A DNA stretch of 64,000 nucleotides from Gallionella sp. (GTDB lineage: Bacteria > Pseudomonadota > Gammaproteobacteria > Burkholderiales > Gallionellaceae). Made by a program: the position numbers and the translations under genes. Positions 41,009 through 54,238 of the stretch are shown here, in pieces. The stretch is taken from NCBI GenBank assembly GCA_017880865.1, contig JADGRL010000008.1, positions 20,480-84,479 on the forward strand, in the 5' to 3' direction. Position 1 is the first letter of the stretch. Every line of letters starts with the position of its first letter. The notes beneath the pieces were generated by a model that saw only the letters and a list, made by a program, of their open reading frames with translations, did no database searches and was not told the origin of the DNA.

Positions 41009-41790
41009 CGAAGATATTAGCGATAACCAATCAGAAAGGCGGGGTGGGTAAGACCACGACTACCGTGAATTTGGCCGCCAGTCTTGCGGCAGCCAAACAG
41101 CGCGTGTTGTTGATCGATCTGGATCCGCAGGGCAATGCCACGATGGGTAGCGGAATCGACAAACGCGATTTGCAGGCCAGTGTTTATGAAGTGCTGCTGG
41201 GTAGTAAAACGATAGCCGAAGCGAGGATATACGCCGAAGCCGGAAAATACGACCTGTTACCCGCTGACCGGGATCTGGCCGGTGCGGAAATTGAATTGGT
41301 AAATTTGGCTCTGCGCGAAACACGGCTGCGCGATGCGGTGCAGCTGGTTGCCTCAGAATATGATTATGTGTTGATTGACTGTCCGCCAGCGCTTAATTTG
41401 CTGACTTTGAATGGCTTATGCGCGGCCAAATCGGTGATGATTCCGATGCAATGCGAATATTACGCACTGGAAGGCTTGAGTGATTTGGTGAACACCATCC
41501 GAAAAGTACGCGCCAACTTGAACCCGGATTTGGAAATCGAAGGATTGCTGCGTACCATGTTCGATCCGCGCAATGCTCTGGCACAGCAAGTCTCGGATCA
41601 ATTGCTGGAACATTTTGGTAACAAGGTTTATCGCACCGTGATTCCACGCAATGTGCGCCTTGCGGAGGCACCCAGTTATGGTGTGCCGGCGCTGTACCAC
41701 GACAAATTTTCCAAGGGAACGCAGGCGTATCTGGCGTTGGCCGGGGAGTTATTGAATAACGCGGCGCAACCTGCGGCTGCAACGGCATAA
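41005..41790 (+). CDS. parA: Chromosome partitioning ATPase ParA (Soj)
   Basis: A 261-residue deviant-Walker ATPase that moves ParB-bound origins along the nucleoid. NQKGGVGKTTTTVNLAASLA near residue 8 holds the deviant Walker A with the signature Lys; LLIDLDPQGNATMGSG and YVLIDCPPALNLLT are Walker A' and B. It lacks the long N-terminal DNA-binding domain of plasmid ParA, so it is the chromosomal type. It is followed 11 bases later by parB. Confidence 0.97.
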   Translation: MTKILAITNQKGGVGKTTTTVNLAASLAAAKQRVLLIDLDPQGNATMGSGIDKRDLQASVYEVLLGSKTIAEARIYAEAGKYDLLPADRDLAGAEIELVNLALRETRLRDAVQLVASEYDYVLIDCPPALNLLTLNGLCAAKSVMIPMQCEYYALEGLSDLVNTIRKVRANLNPDLEIEGLLRTMFDPRNALAQQVSDQLLEHFGNKVYRTVIPRNVRLAEAPSYGVPALYHDKFSKGTQAYLALAGELLNNAAQPAAATA

Positions 41791-41801
41791 AGGGATCGAT
41801 T

Positions 41802-42662
41802 ATGGCAAAGGTACACAGGGGATTGGGACGCGGACTAGATGCGTTGTTATCGGGCGGCAAAAGTGAAAAAGACGAGGTTATGCGCGATTTAAGTGTCGCG
41901 CAACTCAAGCCGGGTAAATATCAGCCACGCTCGCACATGGATGAGGCGTCGCTTAACGACTTGGCATCTTCGATTAAGGCTCAGGGAATCATGCAGCCGA
42001 TCTTGGTGCGCCAACTTGCCGACAATAGCTATGAGATTATTGCGGGCGAACGACGCTGGCGCGCAGCGCAGTTGGCAGGGCTGACTCATGTGCCGGTTTT
42101 GGTGCGCGATGTGCCTGATAATGCGGCACTGGCGATGGCGCTGATCGAAAATATCCAGCGGGAAAATCTGAATCCTTTGGAAGAAGCCGTCGGTATTCAG
42201 CGCTTGATAGACGAATTCAAAATGACCCATCAGGTTGCCGCAGACGCAGTGGGTCGTTCGCGTAGCGCCGCCAGTAATTTGCTGCGGCTGCTCAAGTTGC
42301 CAATGGCCGTGCAGAGCATGGTGATGGAAAACAAGCTGGATATGGGGCATGCGCGCGCATTGCTGTCGCTGGAAAACTCACAGCAAGTAATGCTGGCCAA
42401 TAAGATTGTGCTCGAACAGCTTTCTGTGCGTGAAGCGGAAAAGCTGGTGCAGAAGCAAACTCAAGAGCCCGAACAAAATAAACCAAAGAAGGTGACCAAA
42501 CTCAACCGCGATACACAGAGCTTGCAGGAAGAAATGAGCGCGTATCTTGGAACCCGCATGGAAATTAAGCCAGGCAACAAAGGCGGTGGCAAGCTGGTCA
42601 TCGAATATTCGAATCATGATCAACTCGATGAATTCCTGAATAGGCTCAAAAAGGGCAATTAA
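41802..42662 (+). CDS. parB: Chromosome partitioning protein ParB (Spo0J)
   Basis: A 286-residue CTP-dependent clamp that loads at parS. The N-terminus GLGRGLDALLSG is the ParA-contact region; YQPRSHMDEASLNDLASSIKAQGIMQPILVR and IIAGERRWRAAQLAG form the CTP-binding ParB/Srx domain; HQVAADAVGRSRSAASNLLRLLKLP is the helix-turn-helix for parS. The C-terminal dimer domain ends LDEFLNRLKKGN. Two parS sites are visible in the window. Confidence 0.97.
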   Translation: MAKVHRGLGRGLDALLSGGKSEKDEVMRDLSVAQLKPGKYQPRSHMDEASLNDLASSIKAQGIMQPILVRQLADNSYEIIAGERRWRAAQLAGLTHVPVLVRDVPDNAALAMALIENIQRENLNPLEEAVGIQRLIDEFKMTHQVAADAVGRSRSAASNLLRLLKLPMAVQSMVMENKLDMGHARALLSLENSQQVMLANKIVLEQLSVREAEKLVQKQTQEPEQNKPKKVTKLNRDTQSLQEEMSAYLGTRMEIKPGNKGGGKLVIEYSNHDQLDEFLNRLKKGN

Positions 42663-42699
42663 CTTGAGCAAAGCTGTTGGTGATGCGCAACAACAATGT

Positions 42700-42728
42700 T
42701 TGACACCTCAGGAAAACGCCGCTATCAT
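42700..42728 (+). promoter_or_regulatory. Sigma70-type promoter for the ATP synthase operon
   Basis: TTGACA (42700-42705), a 17-base spacer and TATCAT (42723-42728, five of six) form an almost ideal promoter. It lies 37 bases after the parB stop and 37 bases before the preferred atpI ATG. Its position makes the longer TTG-initiated atpI frame unlikely. Confidence 0.78.
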
Positions 42729-42765
42729 CGCCGCGCTTTTCGAGGTTGAAGCAAAAGAAAAAATA

Positions 42766-44008
<1,243 letters not shown>

Positions 44009-44048
44009 TACGAATTTATTAACTTTACTTTTTTAACAGGAGAAATAG

Positions 44049-44291
<243 letters not shown>

Positions 44292-44334
44292 GTCTTCCCA
44301 AGCGACAACGTATAACTAAAGAAAGGTAGCTTGC

Positions 44335-44805
44335 ATGAATATCAATGCAACTCTTCTGGCTCAGACAATCATGTTCGCACTGTTTGTGTGGTTCTGCATG
44401 AAATTTGTCTGGCCACCGATCATGGCCGCGCTGGATCAACGCAAAAAGCTGATCGCCGATGGATTGGCGAATGCTGAGCGTGCGAAGCACGATTTGGAGT
44501 TGGCCTCCAAGCGTTCCGCAGAAATTCTGCGTGAGGCTAAGGAAAAGGTCAGTGAAATTGTGGGCAATGGCGAAAAGCGTGCCAGTGAAATAGTCGAAGC
44601 CGCCAAGGTGCAAGCCAAGGTAGAAGGCGACCGCATCATTGCTGGTGCCAAAGCAGAAATCGATCAGGAAGTGTTTCGTGCCAAAGAGCAGTTGCGCACT
44701 CAGGTGTCGTCAATCGCATTGGCAGGTGCCGCTAAAATCCTCGGTCGAGAAATTGATGCCAAGGCTCACAACGACTTGCTCGATAAACTCGTTTCGGAAA
44801 TATAA
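44335..44805 (+). CDS. atpF: ATP synthase Fo subunit b
   Basis: A 156-residue peripheral stalk subunit: one N-terminal membrane helix ([26 protein letters not shown]) then a long charged coiled coil, ending in a delta-binding region. Length equals the E. coli subunit. AAAGG precedes the start and atpH follows after 5 bases. Confidence 0.97.
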   Translation: MNINATLLAQTIMFALFVWFCMKFVWPPIMAALDQRKKLIADGLANAERAKHDLELASKRSAEILREAKEKVSEIVGNGEKRASEIVEAAKVQAKVEGDRIIAGAKAEIDQEVFRAKEQLRTQVSSIALAGAAKILGREIDAKAHNDLLDKLVSEI

Positions 44806-44810
44806 ACGCC

Positions 44811-45344
44811 ATGTCTGAAGCTATTACTACTGCACGACCCTATGCCCAAGCGGCGTTTGAAGAAGCGCAAAAGCAGGCGGACTTGAAGGGTTGGTCGGAG
44901 GCGCTCGTGTCTCTAGCCGAGGCAATCTGTCATCCGGAAGTCCGCGCAGTAGTCACAAGCCCGCGAGTTGCCAAGGCACAAGTTGAAAGCCTGATGGATG
45001 GTTTGTTGGGTGGACAGGCGAAAGCTCAACAGCGCAACTTTGTTCGGGTGTTGGTGGATAACCAGCGCTTGCTTCTTCTGCCGGAAATTGTGGCGATTTT
45101 CGAAGTATTGCGGGCGGAAGCGGAAAAAACCGTCAATGTGGTGGTTGACTCCGCGTTTGAATTGTCTGCCGCACAACAAGAAAAAATCGTAAGTTCGCTG
45201 AAAGCGCGCATGGGCCGTGAAATCAAGCTGGTCTGTAAAGTCAATAAAGAGCTGCTGGGCGGTGTGGTAATTCGTGCCGGAGACAAGGTGATCGATGGTT
45301 CTGCACGCACCCGTCTTGGCGAGATGGCAAATGCGCTGGCTTGA
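44811..45344 (+). CDS. atpH: ATP synthase F1 subunit delta
   Basis: A 177-residue stalk subunit linking b to alpha/beta. The N-terminus ITTARPYAQAAFEEAQKQ and the C-terminal LKARMGREIKLVCKVNKELLGGVVIRAGDKVIDGSARTRL are characteristic. The position between atpF and atpA is standard. Confidence 0.97.
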   Translation: MSEAITTARPYAQAAFEEAQKQADLKGWSEALVSLAEAICHPEVRAVVTSPRVAKAQVESLMDGLLGGQAKAQQRNFVRVLVDNQRLLLLPEIVAIFEVLRAEAEKTVNVVVDSAFELSAAQQEKIVSSLKARMGREIKLVCKVNKELLGGVVIRAGDKVIDGSARTRLGEMANALA

Positions 45345-45403
45345 TGGCCAATCCGGCCTGATAAAAGACCTGATATAAATATATATCCAATGAGGAAATA
45401 CAG

Positions 45404-46945
<1,542 letters not shown>

Positions 46946-46980
46946 GGCTTTAGCGACAGCGGTTTAAAAAGGATTGAGAA

Positions 46981-47847
46981 ATGGCTGGAAGTAAAGAGAT
47001 ACGCACGAAGATCAAGAGTGTAGAAAATACACGCAAGATCACGCGCGCCATGGAAATGGTCGCCGCCGCCAAGATGCGTAAAGCGCAGGAACGTATGCGC
47101 GCGGCACGGCCCTATGCGGAAAAAATTCGCGCCGTTGCCGCGCACTTGTCGCGCGCTAACCCCGAGTACAAGCACCCGTTTCTGGTCAAGCGCGACAGCG
47201 TCCAGAACGTTGGCCTGATCGTGGTGACTTCGGACAAAGGCTTGTGCGGCGGATTGAACACCAACGTGCTGCGCCTGGCCGTGTCCCGCATGAAAAGCTG
47301 GGAAGGCGAGGGCAAGGGCATCATGGTTTGCCCGATAGGCAACAAGGGCATGAGTTTCATGTCGCGCATCGGCGCCAAGGTCAAGTCCCATATGACCGGG
47401 TTGGGCGATACGCCGCATATCGAAAAGCTGATTGGCGCCGTGAAGGTGATGCTCGATGCTTACACCGCAGGCGAGATCGACGCGATACATATCAGCTACA
47501 ACCAGTTCGTCAACACCATGAAGCAGGAGCCGTGTGTGGAGCAATTGCTGCCGCTCTCCGGTGAGCAGATGGGAACCGCCGAAGGCAGCTGGGATTATAT
47601 CTATGAGCCTGATGCTAAATCGGTGATCGACGCACTGCTGGTGCGCTACATCGAGTCTCTGGTTTATCAGTCCGTGGTTGAGAACATGGCATCCGAGCAA
47701 AGCTCGCGCATGGTGGCGATGAAGGCCGCGTCGGACAACGCCAAGAGCGTGATTGCCGATCTCAAGCTGGTATACAACAAGGCGCGCCAAGCAGCCATCA
47801 CCCGCGAAATCTCAGAGATTTGCAGCGGTGCAGCAGCGGTAGGCTAA
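46981..47847 (+). CDS. atpG: ATP synthase F1 subunit gamma
   Basis: A 288-residue central shaft subunit. The N-terminal [35 protein letters not shown] coil and C-terminal [20 protein letters not shown] are family signatures. It lies between atpA and atpD as usual. Confidence 0.98.
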   Translation: MAGSKEIRTKIKSVENTRKITRAMEMVAAAKMRKAQERMRAARPYAEKIRAVAAHLSRANPEYKHPFLVKRDSVQNVGLIVVTSDKGLCGGLNTNVLRLAVSRMKSWEGEGKGIMVCPIGNKGMSFMSRIGAKVKSHMTGLGDTPHIEKLIGAVKVMLDAYTAGEIDAIHISYNQFVNTMKQEPCVEQLLPLSGEQMGTAEGSWDYIYEPDAKSVIDALLVRYIESLVYQSVVENMASEQSSRMVAMKAASDNAKSVIADLKLVYNKARQAAITREISEICSGAAAVG

Positions 47848-47884
47848 TTGAAATTGACGGCAATCTACAAATTAATCTAGATAG

Positions 47885-49318
<1,434 letters not shown>

Positions 49319-49350
49319 TCCAAGACACTGCAATAATATTGGGAGCAATC

Positions 49351-49779
49351 ATGGCAATGACCGTACATGTCGATGTAGTTAGCGCAGAAGCGTCGATTTT
49401 CTCAGGGCTGGCCGAAATGGTCGTAGTGCCCGGGGAGATGGGCGAGCTGGGTATTTATCCGCGTCATACCGCATTGATGACGCGTATCAAACCCGGTTCG
49501 GTCAGAATCAAACGACCTGACCAGGAACAGGAAGAGTTGATCTATGTCTCTGGCGGTATGCTGGAAATTCAGCCCGGAGTCGTCACCATTCTGGCCGACA
49601 CTGCGATACGAGGTGGAGATCTGGATGAGGTTCGTGCGTTACAAGCCAAGCAGGATGCCGAGGAAGCCATGAAGAATCGCAGCTCCGATATCGACTATGC
49701 GCAAGCCCAGGCCGAATTGGCTGAAGCGATCGCGCAGTTGGCTGCAATCAAGCAATTGCGCACTCGTGGCGGACACTAA
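49351..49779 (+). CDS. atpC: ATP synthase F1 subunit epsilon
   Basis: A 142-residue subunit from the ATG at 49351, which has GGGAG five bases upstream; the frame also opens at a TTG at 49339, which I reject. The beta-sandwich domain holds [26 protein letters not shown] and [22 protein letters not shown]; the C-terminal helices regulate ATPase activity. It is the last operon gene and a terminator follows. Confidence 0.97.
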   Translation: MAMTVHVDVVSAEASIFSGLAEMVVVPGEMGELGIYPRHTALMTRIKPGSVRIKRPDQEQEELIYVSGGMLEIQPGVVTILADTAIRGGDLDEVRALQAKQDAEEAMKNRSSDIDYAQAQAELAEAIAQLAAIKQLRTRGGH

Positions 49780-49800
49780 GCATTAAGTTCCATTTTTATA

Positions 49801-49827
49801 AAAAAAGCAGCTTCGGCTGCTTTTTTT
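49801..49827 (+). terminator. Intrinsic terminator of the atp operon
   Basis: AAAAAAGCAGC, a TTCG tetraloop and GCTGCTTTTTTT form a stem of five GC-rich pairs extended by A-T pairs, with a run of seven T. It starts 22 bases after the atpC stop and the symmetrical A/T tracts could also stop transcription from the right. Confidence 0.93.
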
Positions 49828-49970
49828 ATTCATATTTGTTTTCATGTTTACACCAACTGTCAAATTTTAGGGGTGCATTTCTTCGAAGACCTGAAGCGCA
49901 AATTACGACAGCATGCCACGCGACAATTTACCACGTCCCTGTTCCCCGTCTATCCGTTTACAATTGCACC

Positions 49971-51242
49971 ATGAACAGTACGATACTTTCATCTCTCCCA
50001 GGTCACAGCCAGTTGCGCCGCTTGGTAGTACTGCGCAGCATTGCGGTCGTTACGCAACTCATCACGCTAACTGTTGTCTGGAAAATATTGGAGATTGAGT
50101 TGGACTGGCAGCCGATGCTGCTGACCATTGCCACGTTAGTTGCCATCAATCTGTTTAGCTGGCTGCGCTTGCGCAGTTCCAGCCCGGTATCCAACCCGGA
50201 ATTATTCGCTCAATTGAGCGTGGATGTGATTGCGCTGAGTGTCTTGTTGTATTACGGCGGCGGCTCGACCAACCCCTTCATCTCGCTGTATTTGCTGCCA
50301 CTGGTGATCGCCGCCGCGACGCTGCCAGCCCGCTACACTTGGGGCATGGCGGTGCTTACTGCCGCATGTTATAGCCTGTTGATGGTCTATTACATTCCGC
50401 TGCCGCATATCCACCAGCATGGGGACGATGCCTTTAATATTCATGTTTTGGGCATGTGGCTGGGCTTCGTCATCAGCGCGGTGGTGGTGGCGTATTTCGT
50501 CGTGCAGATGGCACAAGCGGTGCGGCAGCGCGACGAGATGCTGACGCGCGTGCGCGAGGAGATTCTGCGCAACGAACGTATCGTGGCACTCGGCACACAG
50601 GCGGCTGGTGCGGCGCATGAGATGGGCACGCCGCTGTCCACGATGGCTGTGGTAATCGGCGAGCTGCAGCACGATGTCGCCGCTAATCAGCCAGCATTGC
50701 GTGACAGCCTGACCATCCTCGACGAGCAGGTGCGTGGATGCAAACGTATACTCGACAAAATCATGGCGAATGCGCAGGACGGCGGTGCGATCCTGCCGCG
50801 CCCCGTAGATGACCTGATGGCAGAGGTCTTGGACGAATGGCAATTGTTGCGCCCCACCGCGCAATATCAATATCACAGTATCGGAGTACAACCTGCTCCG
50901 CTCATCAGCGTGGATGTGACGCTGCGCGCCGCGCTGATGAACCTGCTTAACAATGCCGCAGATTCCAGCCCACAGGCCATCGAAATACGCACACGCTGGG
51001 ACAACTCCCATTTCAAACTGGAGATTCGCGATCATGGTGAAGGGCTGAGCGATGAAGTCGCGCTCAAAGCAGGCTCGGCGTTCTTCACCACCAAGAAGGA
51101 GGGACGCGGACTAGGTCTATTCCTAGCTAACGCCACCATTGAGCGCATGGGCGGCACGGTGCGCCTGTTCAACCGCGAGGAAGGCGGCGCAACCACCGAA
51201 CTGACGATGCCGATAGTCGGGGCGGACACTCGATCCGAGTGA
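49971..51242 (+). CDS. regB: RegB/PrrB-like redox-sensing histidine kinase
   Basis: A 423-residue membrane kinase from the ATG at 49971 (the frame is open to 49836). Five or six N-terminal helices contain GGSTNPF at residues 97-103, the GGxxNPF quinone-sensing motif of RegB/ActS. The H-box is AAGAAHEMGTPLSTM with His216; Cys257 in EQVRGCKRIL matches the region of the redox-active Cys in RegB. The ATPase domain has NLLNNAADSS and GRGLGLFLANA. With RegA it would control energy genes in response to respiratory redox state. Confidence 0.88.
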   Translation: MNSTILSSLPGHSQLRRLVVLRSIAVVTQLITLTVVWKILEIELDWQPMLLTIATLVAINLFSWLRLRSSSPVSNPELFAQLSVDVIALSVLLYYGGGSTNPFISLYLLPLVIAAATLPARYTWGMAVLTAACYSLLMVYYIPLPHIHQHGDDAFNIHVLGMWLGFVISAVVVAYFVVQMAQAVRQRDEMLTRVREEILRNERIVALGTQAAGAAHEMGTPLSTMAVVIGELQHDVAANQPALRDSLTILDEQVRGCKRILDKIMANAQDGGAILPRPVDDLMAEVLDEWQLLRPTAQYQYHSIGVQPAPLISVDVTLRAALMNLLNNAADSSPQAIEIRTRWDNSHFKLEIRDHGEGLSDEVALKAGSAFFTTKKEGRGLGLFLANATIERMGGTVRLFNREEGGATTELTMPIVGADTRSE

Positions 51243-51276
51243 AAACATGAACAACGTGAGCATGAACGGAGTAAAC

Positions 51277-51825
51277 ATGACTAGCCCGCACGAAGAATCT
51301 GCTTCGTTGTTACTGGTGGATGATGACATCACCTTCTGCAAAGTACTGAGTAGCGCCCTGAAAAAACGCGGATTTGACGTGGCTGTGGCGCACAGCGTAG
51401 AGCAAGCGATTCCGATCGCGAAGAATAATCCACCGGAGTTCGCGGTGGTGGATCTGAAAATGGGCGGAGCGCCTGGACTGGCGTTGGTCAAGGTGCTGCA
51501 TGGTCTCGATCCGAATACGCGCATCGTGGTGCTGACCGGTTATGCCAGCATTGCGACCGCTGTCGAGGCGATCAAGCTAGGTGCGACGCAATATCTTGCC
51601 AAGCCGGCCAACGCGGATGAGATCGTCGCGGCCTTTAATCACGCCCCGGATAGCAATGCACCGCTTAAGACACAACCGGCGCAAATAGAGCATCTTGAGT
51701 GGGAGCACATTCAGCGCGTGCTGCGTGAGCATGACGACAACATTTCAGCCACGGCTCGCGCGCTCAATATGCACCGCCGCACGCTGCAACGCAAACTGGC
51801 CAAACCCCCGCCGCGTAACAATTAG
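51277..51825 (+). CDS. regA: RegA/PrrA-like response regulator
   Basis: A 182-residue regulator from the ATG at 51277, chosen because GGAG lies five bases upstream (ATGs at 51247 and 51262 are in frame). The receiver has LLLVDDD, phospho-acceptor Asp59 in FAVVDLKMGG, and Lys in YLAKPAN. The C-terminal Fis-type helix-turn-helix reads LEWEHIQRVLREHDDNISATARALNMHRRTLQRKL, almost the RegA/ActR signature. It is co-transcribed with regB. Targets cannot be seen here. Confidence 0.92.
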   Translation: MTSPHEESASLLLVDDDITFCKVLSSALKKRGFDVAVAHSVEQAIPIAKNNPPEFAVVDLKMGGAPGLALVKVLHGLDPNTRIVVLTGYASIATAVEAIKLGATQYLAKPANADEIVAAFNHAPDSNAPLKTQPAQIEHLEWEHIQRVLREHDDNISATARALNMHRRTLQRKLAKPPPRNN

Positions 51826-51861
51826 ATTTGTACCAAGCGACACTTCACAGCTCAAAATGGA

Positions 51862-51921
51862 CCAGATCTGCGTGATCTGGCAGCGCGTGATCAGGCTGAC
51901 TCGGCAAATAGTATTTTGCCG
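51862..51921 (+). other. Two perfect hairpins after regA
   Basis: CCAGATC-TGCGT-GATCTGG (51862-51880) and CGGCAAA-TAGTAT-TTTGCCG (51902-51921) are two perfect seven-pair stems in the 207-base gap between regA and the pseudouridine synthase gene. Neither has a T-run after it, so they are poor terminators by the usual rule. They may be 3'-end stabilisers or protein sites. Confidence 0.5.
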
Positions 51922-52032
51922 GATAAATCGGTCGCGCCAACAGCACCGTAGCCACACGCCACGTTTTATTTCTCACAACACGCTGGTTTGTGCTTAAATC
52001 GCGCCCTACACAACTGTCAGCGCAAGATTATC

Positions 52033-52764
52033 ATGGAAAAAATTCGTCTTTCTAAACGTATGTCCGAACTCGGCCTGTGCTCACGCCGCGAAGCGGATGG
52101 CTATATCGAAAAAGGGCTGGTCGAAGTCGATGGCGAGATCGTCAGCGAACTGGGCAGCAAGGTATTGCCAAGCCAGCAGGTGACATTGCGCACCGCCGCG
52201 CAAAACGCCCAGCAACAGCGCGTGACGATCTTGATGAACAAGCCGGTCGGTTACGTGTCCGGGCAAGCCGAGCATAATTACAAACCCGCCGTCACCTTGT
52301 TCGATAGCGCGACGCGTTGGGCAGAAGATAAATCGCCGCTACGGTTTCACCGCAGCCAGTTTCTCGGCCTCGCTCCGGCGGGTCGCTTGGATATTGACTC
52401 GCAGGGCTTGCTGGTGCTCACTCAGGATGGCCGCATCGCCAAGCAACTGATAGGCGAAGACTCCAAGGTGGACAAGGAATATCTGGTGCGCGTGCAGGGA
52501 AAGCTGGAAGACAGCGGGCTGGCCTTGCTCAATCAGGGACTGAAGCTGGACGGCGAATATCTCAAACCCGCCAAGGTGACCTGGCAAAACGAAGACCAGC
52601 TGCGTTTCGTGCTGCGCGAAGGCAAGAAACGCCAGATCCGGCGCATGTGCGAACTGGTCGGATTGAAAGTCACCGGTCTGAAACGCATACGTATCGGCAA
52701 GGTGAAGCTGGGAGATTTGCCGGTGGGCCAGTGGCGCTATCTGGGAGAGAACGAGCAGTTTTAA
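52033..52764 (+). CDS. rluF: RluF-like 23S rRNA pseudouridine synthase
   Basis: A 243-residue RsuA/RluB/E/F-family enzyme from the ATG at 52033 (the frame opens at 51988). The N-terminal S4 domain is RLSKRMSELGLCSRREADGYIEKGLVEVDG; catalytic Asp sits in GRLDIDSQGLLVLTQDG near residue 120; KKRQIRRMCELVGLKVTGLKRIRIG is the RNA-binding block. The DSQG and RRMCE details favour RluF (U2604 in E. coli) over RluB or RluE, but the exact site is not proven. Confidence 0.88.
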   Translation: MEKIRLSKRMSELGLCSRREADGYIEKGLVEVDGEIVSELGSKVLPSQQVTLRTAAQNAQQQRVTILMNKPVGYVSGQAEHNYKPAVTLFDSATRWAEDKSPLRFHRSQFLGLAPAGRLDIDSQGLLVLTQDGRIAKQLIGEDSKVDKEYLVRVQGKLEDSGLALLNQGLKLDGEYLKPAKVTWQNEDQLRFVLREGKKRQIRRMCELVGLKVTGLKRIRIGKVKLGDLPVGQWRYLGENEQF

Positions 52765-52778
52765 ATCGTGTCACCTGT

Positions 52779-53975
52779 TTATGCTGTTGCGTAACGCTGT
52801 GCCAACTCAGGTAACGTGGCGGGTCTGCCAAAATACCAGCCTTGGCCAAAGTCACACTTCATCTCCTGGAGCTTTGCTTTCACACTTTCGGTTGTAACGC
52901 CTTCGGCAACCACACTCATGCCCAGCGAGTGTGCCAATGCAACAGAAGAGCGCACAATTTCCAGACTTTGCGCAGATGACAAGAGCGGTTCGACGAAAGC
53001 ACCATCAATCTTTAGCGTGCCGAGGGGATACCGCTGCAAATGCCTCAACCCTGAATGGCCGGTACCATAATCATCTAGCGCGAGGCTGCAACCTAAATCA
53101 ATCAGCCCGTACATAATCTCCAACGCAATTTCAGGATGTTCTACTACGACCGTTTCTGTCAGCTCTAGCTTCAATTCTGCAGGATCCATTTTTTGACTCG
53201 TGATGATGGTATTCACATCCTCCACCAGCATCTCATTGCTCAATTGAGCAGCCGACAAATTAACACTGACAAAGGGCGCTTCATAATCCGCGAATTGTTT
53301 TAACTCCTTCCAATCACGGCACGCGCGTTCAAGGGTCCAAAGACCAATTTCATGTATCAAGCCGGTTTGCTCTGCTACCCATAGAAAATCATCGGGCGAC
53401 ATCACTCCGTCAGTTGGATGATGCCATCGAATCAGCGCTTCAAATCCGGCGACACACCCATCGGCAAGATTACAAATTGGTTGATAATAAAGTTGAAATT
53501 CTCCACGGATTAAGGCGCGTTTCATTCCGTGGGCGAGAGATAGTTTTTGCGTAGCCTCTCCTTGCACGACGCTACGGTGCAGTGACCGTTCCGGAGAAAT
53601 TATTGCACTTGATGATGACAACGCCGAGCTGTCGTTTCTATTCCTGAAACGATCCAGAATGACCAGCAACAAATGACGCAGAACGGGGTCGCTTTTTTCC
53701 AACAACCCTTCCATCAGTTTGCGCGGAATAGGCACAAGCACTGTTCTCTCAACAGCCCTTACAGTTGCAGTACGAGGCTGATAGTCGATCAAGGACACCT
53801 CGCCAAACAATTCGCCTTTGCCCATCAGCCTAATCCGATGCTCTTTGTCTTGTTTTAAAACTAAGACTTCGACCGCACCTTCCTCAATAAGATAGGCGCA
53901 TTCGCCAACGTCACCATGTGTAAAAATATGCTGGCCGCTGGTAAAAACCTCTCGATCAAATTCATCAAATACCAT
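52779..53975 (-). CDS. Cyclic-nucleotide-binding / EAL c-di-GMP phosphodiesterase
   Basis: A 398-residue two-domain protein with no GGDEF. Residues 1-115 are a CRP-like cyclic-nucleotide-binding domain; the phosphate cassette FGEVSLIDYQPRTATVRA keeps Glu59 and Arg68. Residues 155-395 are an EAL domain with all catalytic residues visible: Glu179 (EAL), Asn239, Glu271/274 (ELTE), Asp301-302 (DDYGTGHS for the usual DDFGTGYS), Lys322, Glu358 and Gln378. It should hydrolyse c-di-GMP under control of cAMP or cGMP. It faces an adenylate cyclase gene across a 263-base divergent gap. Confidence 0.92.
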   Translation of the reverse strand: MVFDEFDREVFTSGQHIFTHGDVGECAYLIEEGAVEVLVLKQDKEHRIRLMGKGELFGEVSLIDYQPRTATVRAVERTVLVPIPRKLMEGLLEKSDPVLRHLLLVILDRFRNRNDSSALSSSSAIISPERSLHRSVVQGEATQKLSLAHGMKRALIRGEFQLYYQPICNLADGCVAGFEALIRWHHPTDGVMSPDDFLWVAEQTGLIHEIGLWTLERACRDWKELKQFADYEAPFVSVNLSAAQLSNEMLVEDVNTIITSQKMDPAELKLELTETVVVEHPEIALEIMYGLIDLGCSLALDDYGTGHSGLRHLQRYPLGTLKIDGAFVEPLLSSAQSLEIVRSSVALAHSLGMSVVAEGVTTESVKAKLQEMKCDFGQGWYFGRPATLPELAQRYATA

Positions 53976-54163
53976 AGTCAGCTTTCACGTTTGATTTAAC
54001 TTCAGAGACTTTTTATTTGGTTGCGAATCGAAATACAGCAACAGCCAAATTCATCGACTACAACAATCGCAGGATAGGTGATAAGTTAACAATATACCAA
54101 ATAATCCATGCTGGCCAATGTGGGGGTTGGTTCATGTCCCTGCCTGATAATAGTAAATTTGCT

Positions 54164-54193
54164 TTGACAGGATTTGATTATTAGCTTTACAAG
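54164..54193 (+). promoter_or_regulatory. Candidate promoter for the cyclase operon
   Basis: A perfect TTGACA (54164-54169) is followed after 18 bases by TACAAG (54188-54193), which matches TATAAT at four of six positions. It lies 45 bases before the cyclase ATG. The 263-base divergent region holds otherwise only AT-rich sequence and I see no CRP-like site with confidence. Confidence 0.35.
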
Positions 54194-54238
54194 CTTAAAA
54201 AGTATCGAGTAGCATGCTGCTGCGATAAGCTAAAAACC

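Noticed and set aside
50202..51035. 277-aa minus-strand ORF opposite the regB kinase gene
   Set aside because: It is a His/Gln-rich antisense frame typical of shadow ORFs.
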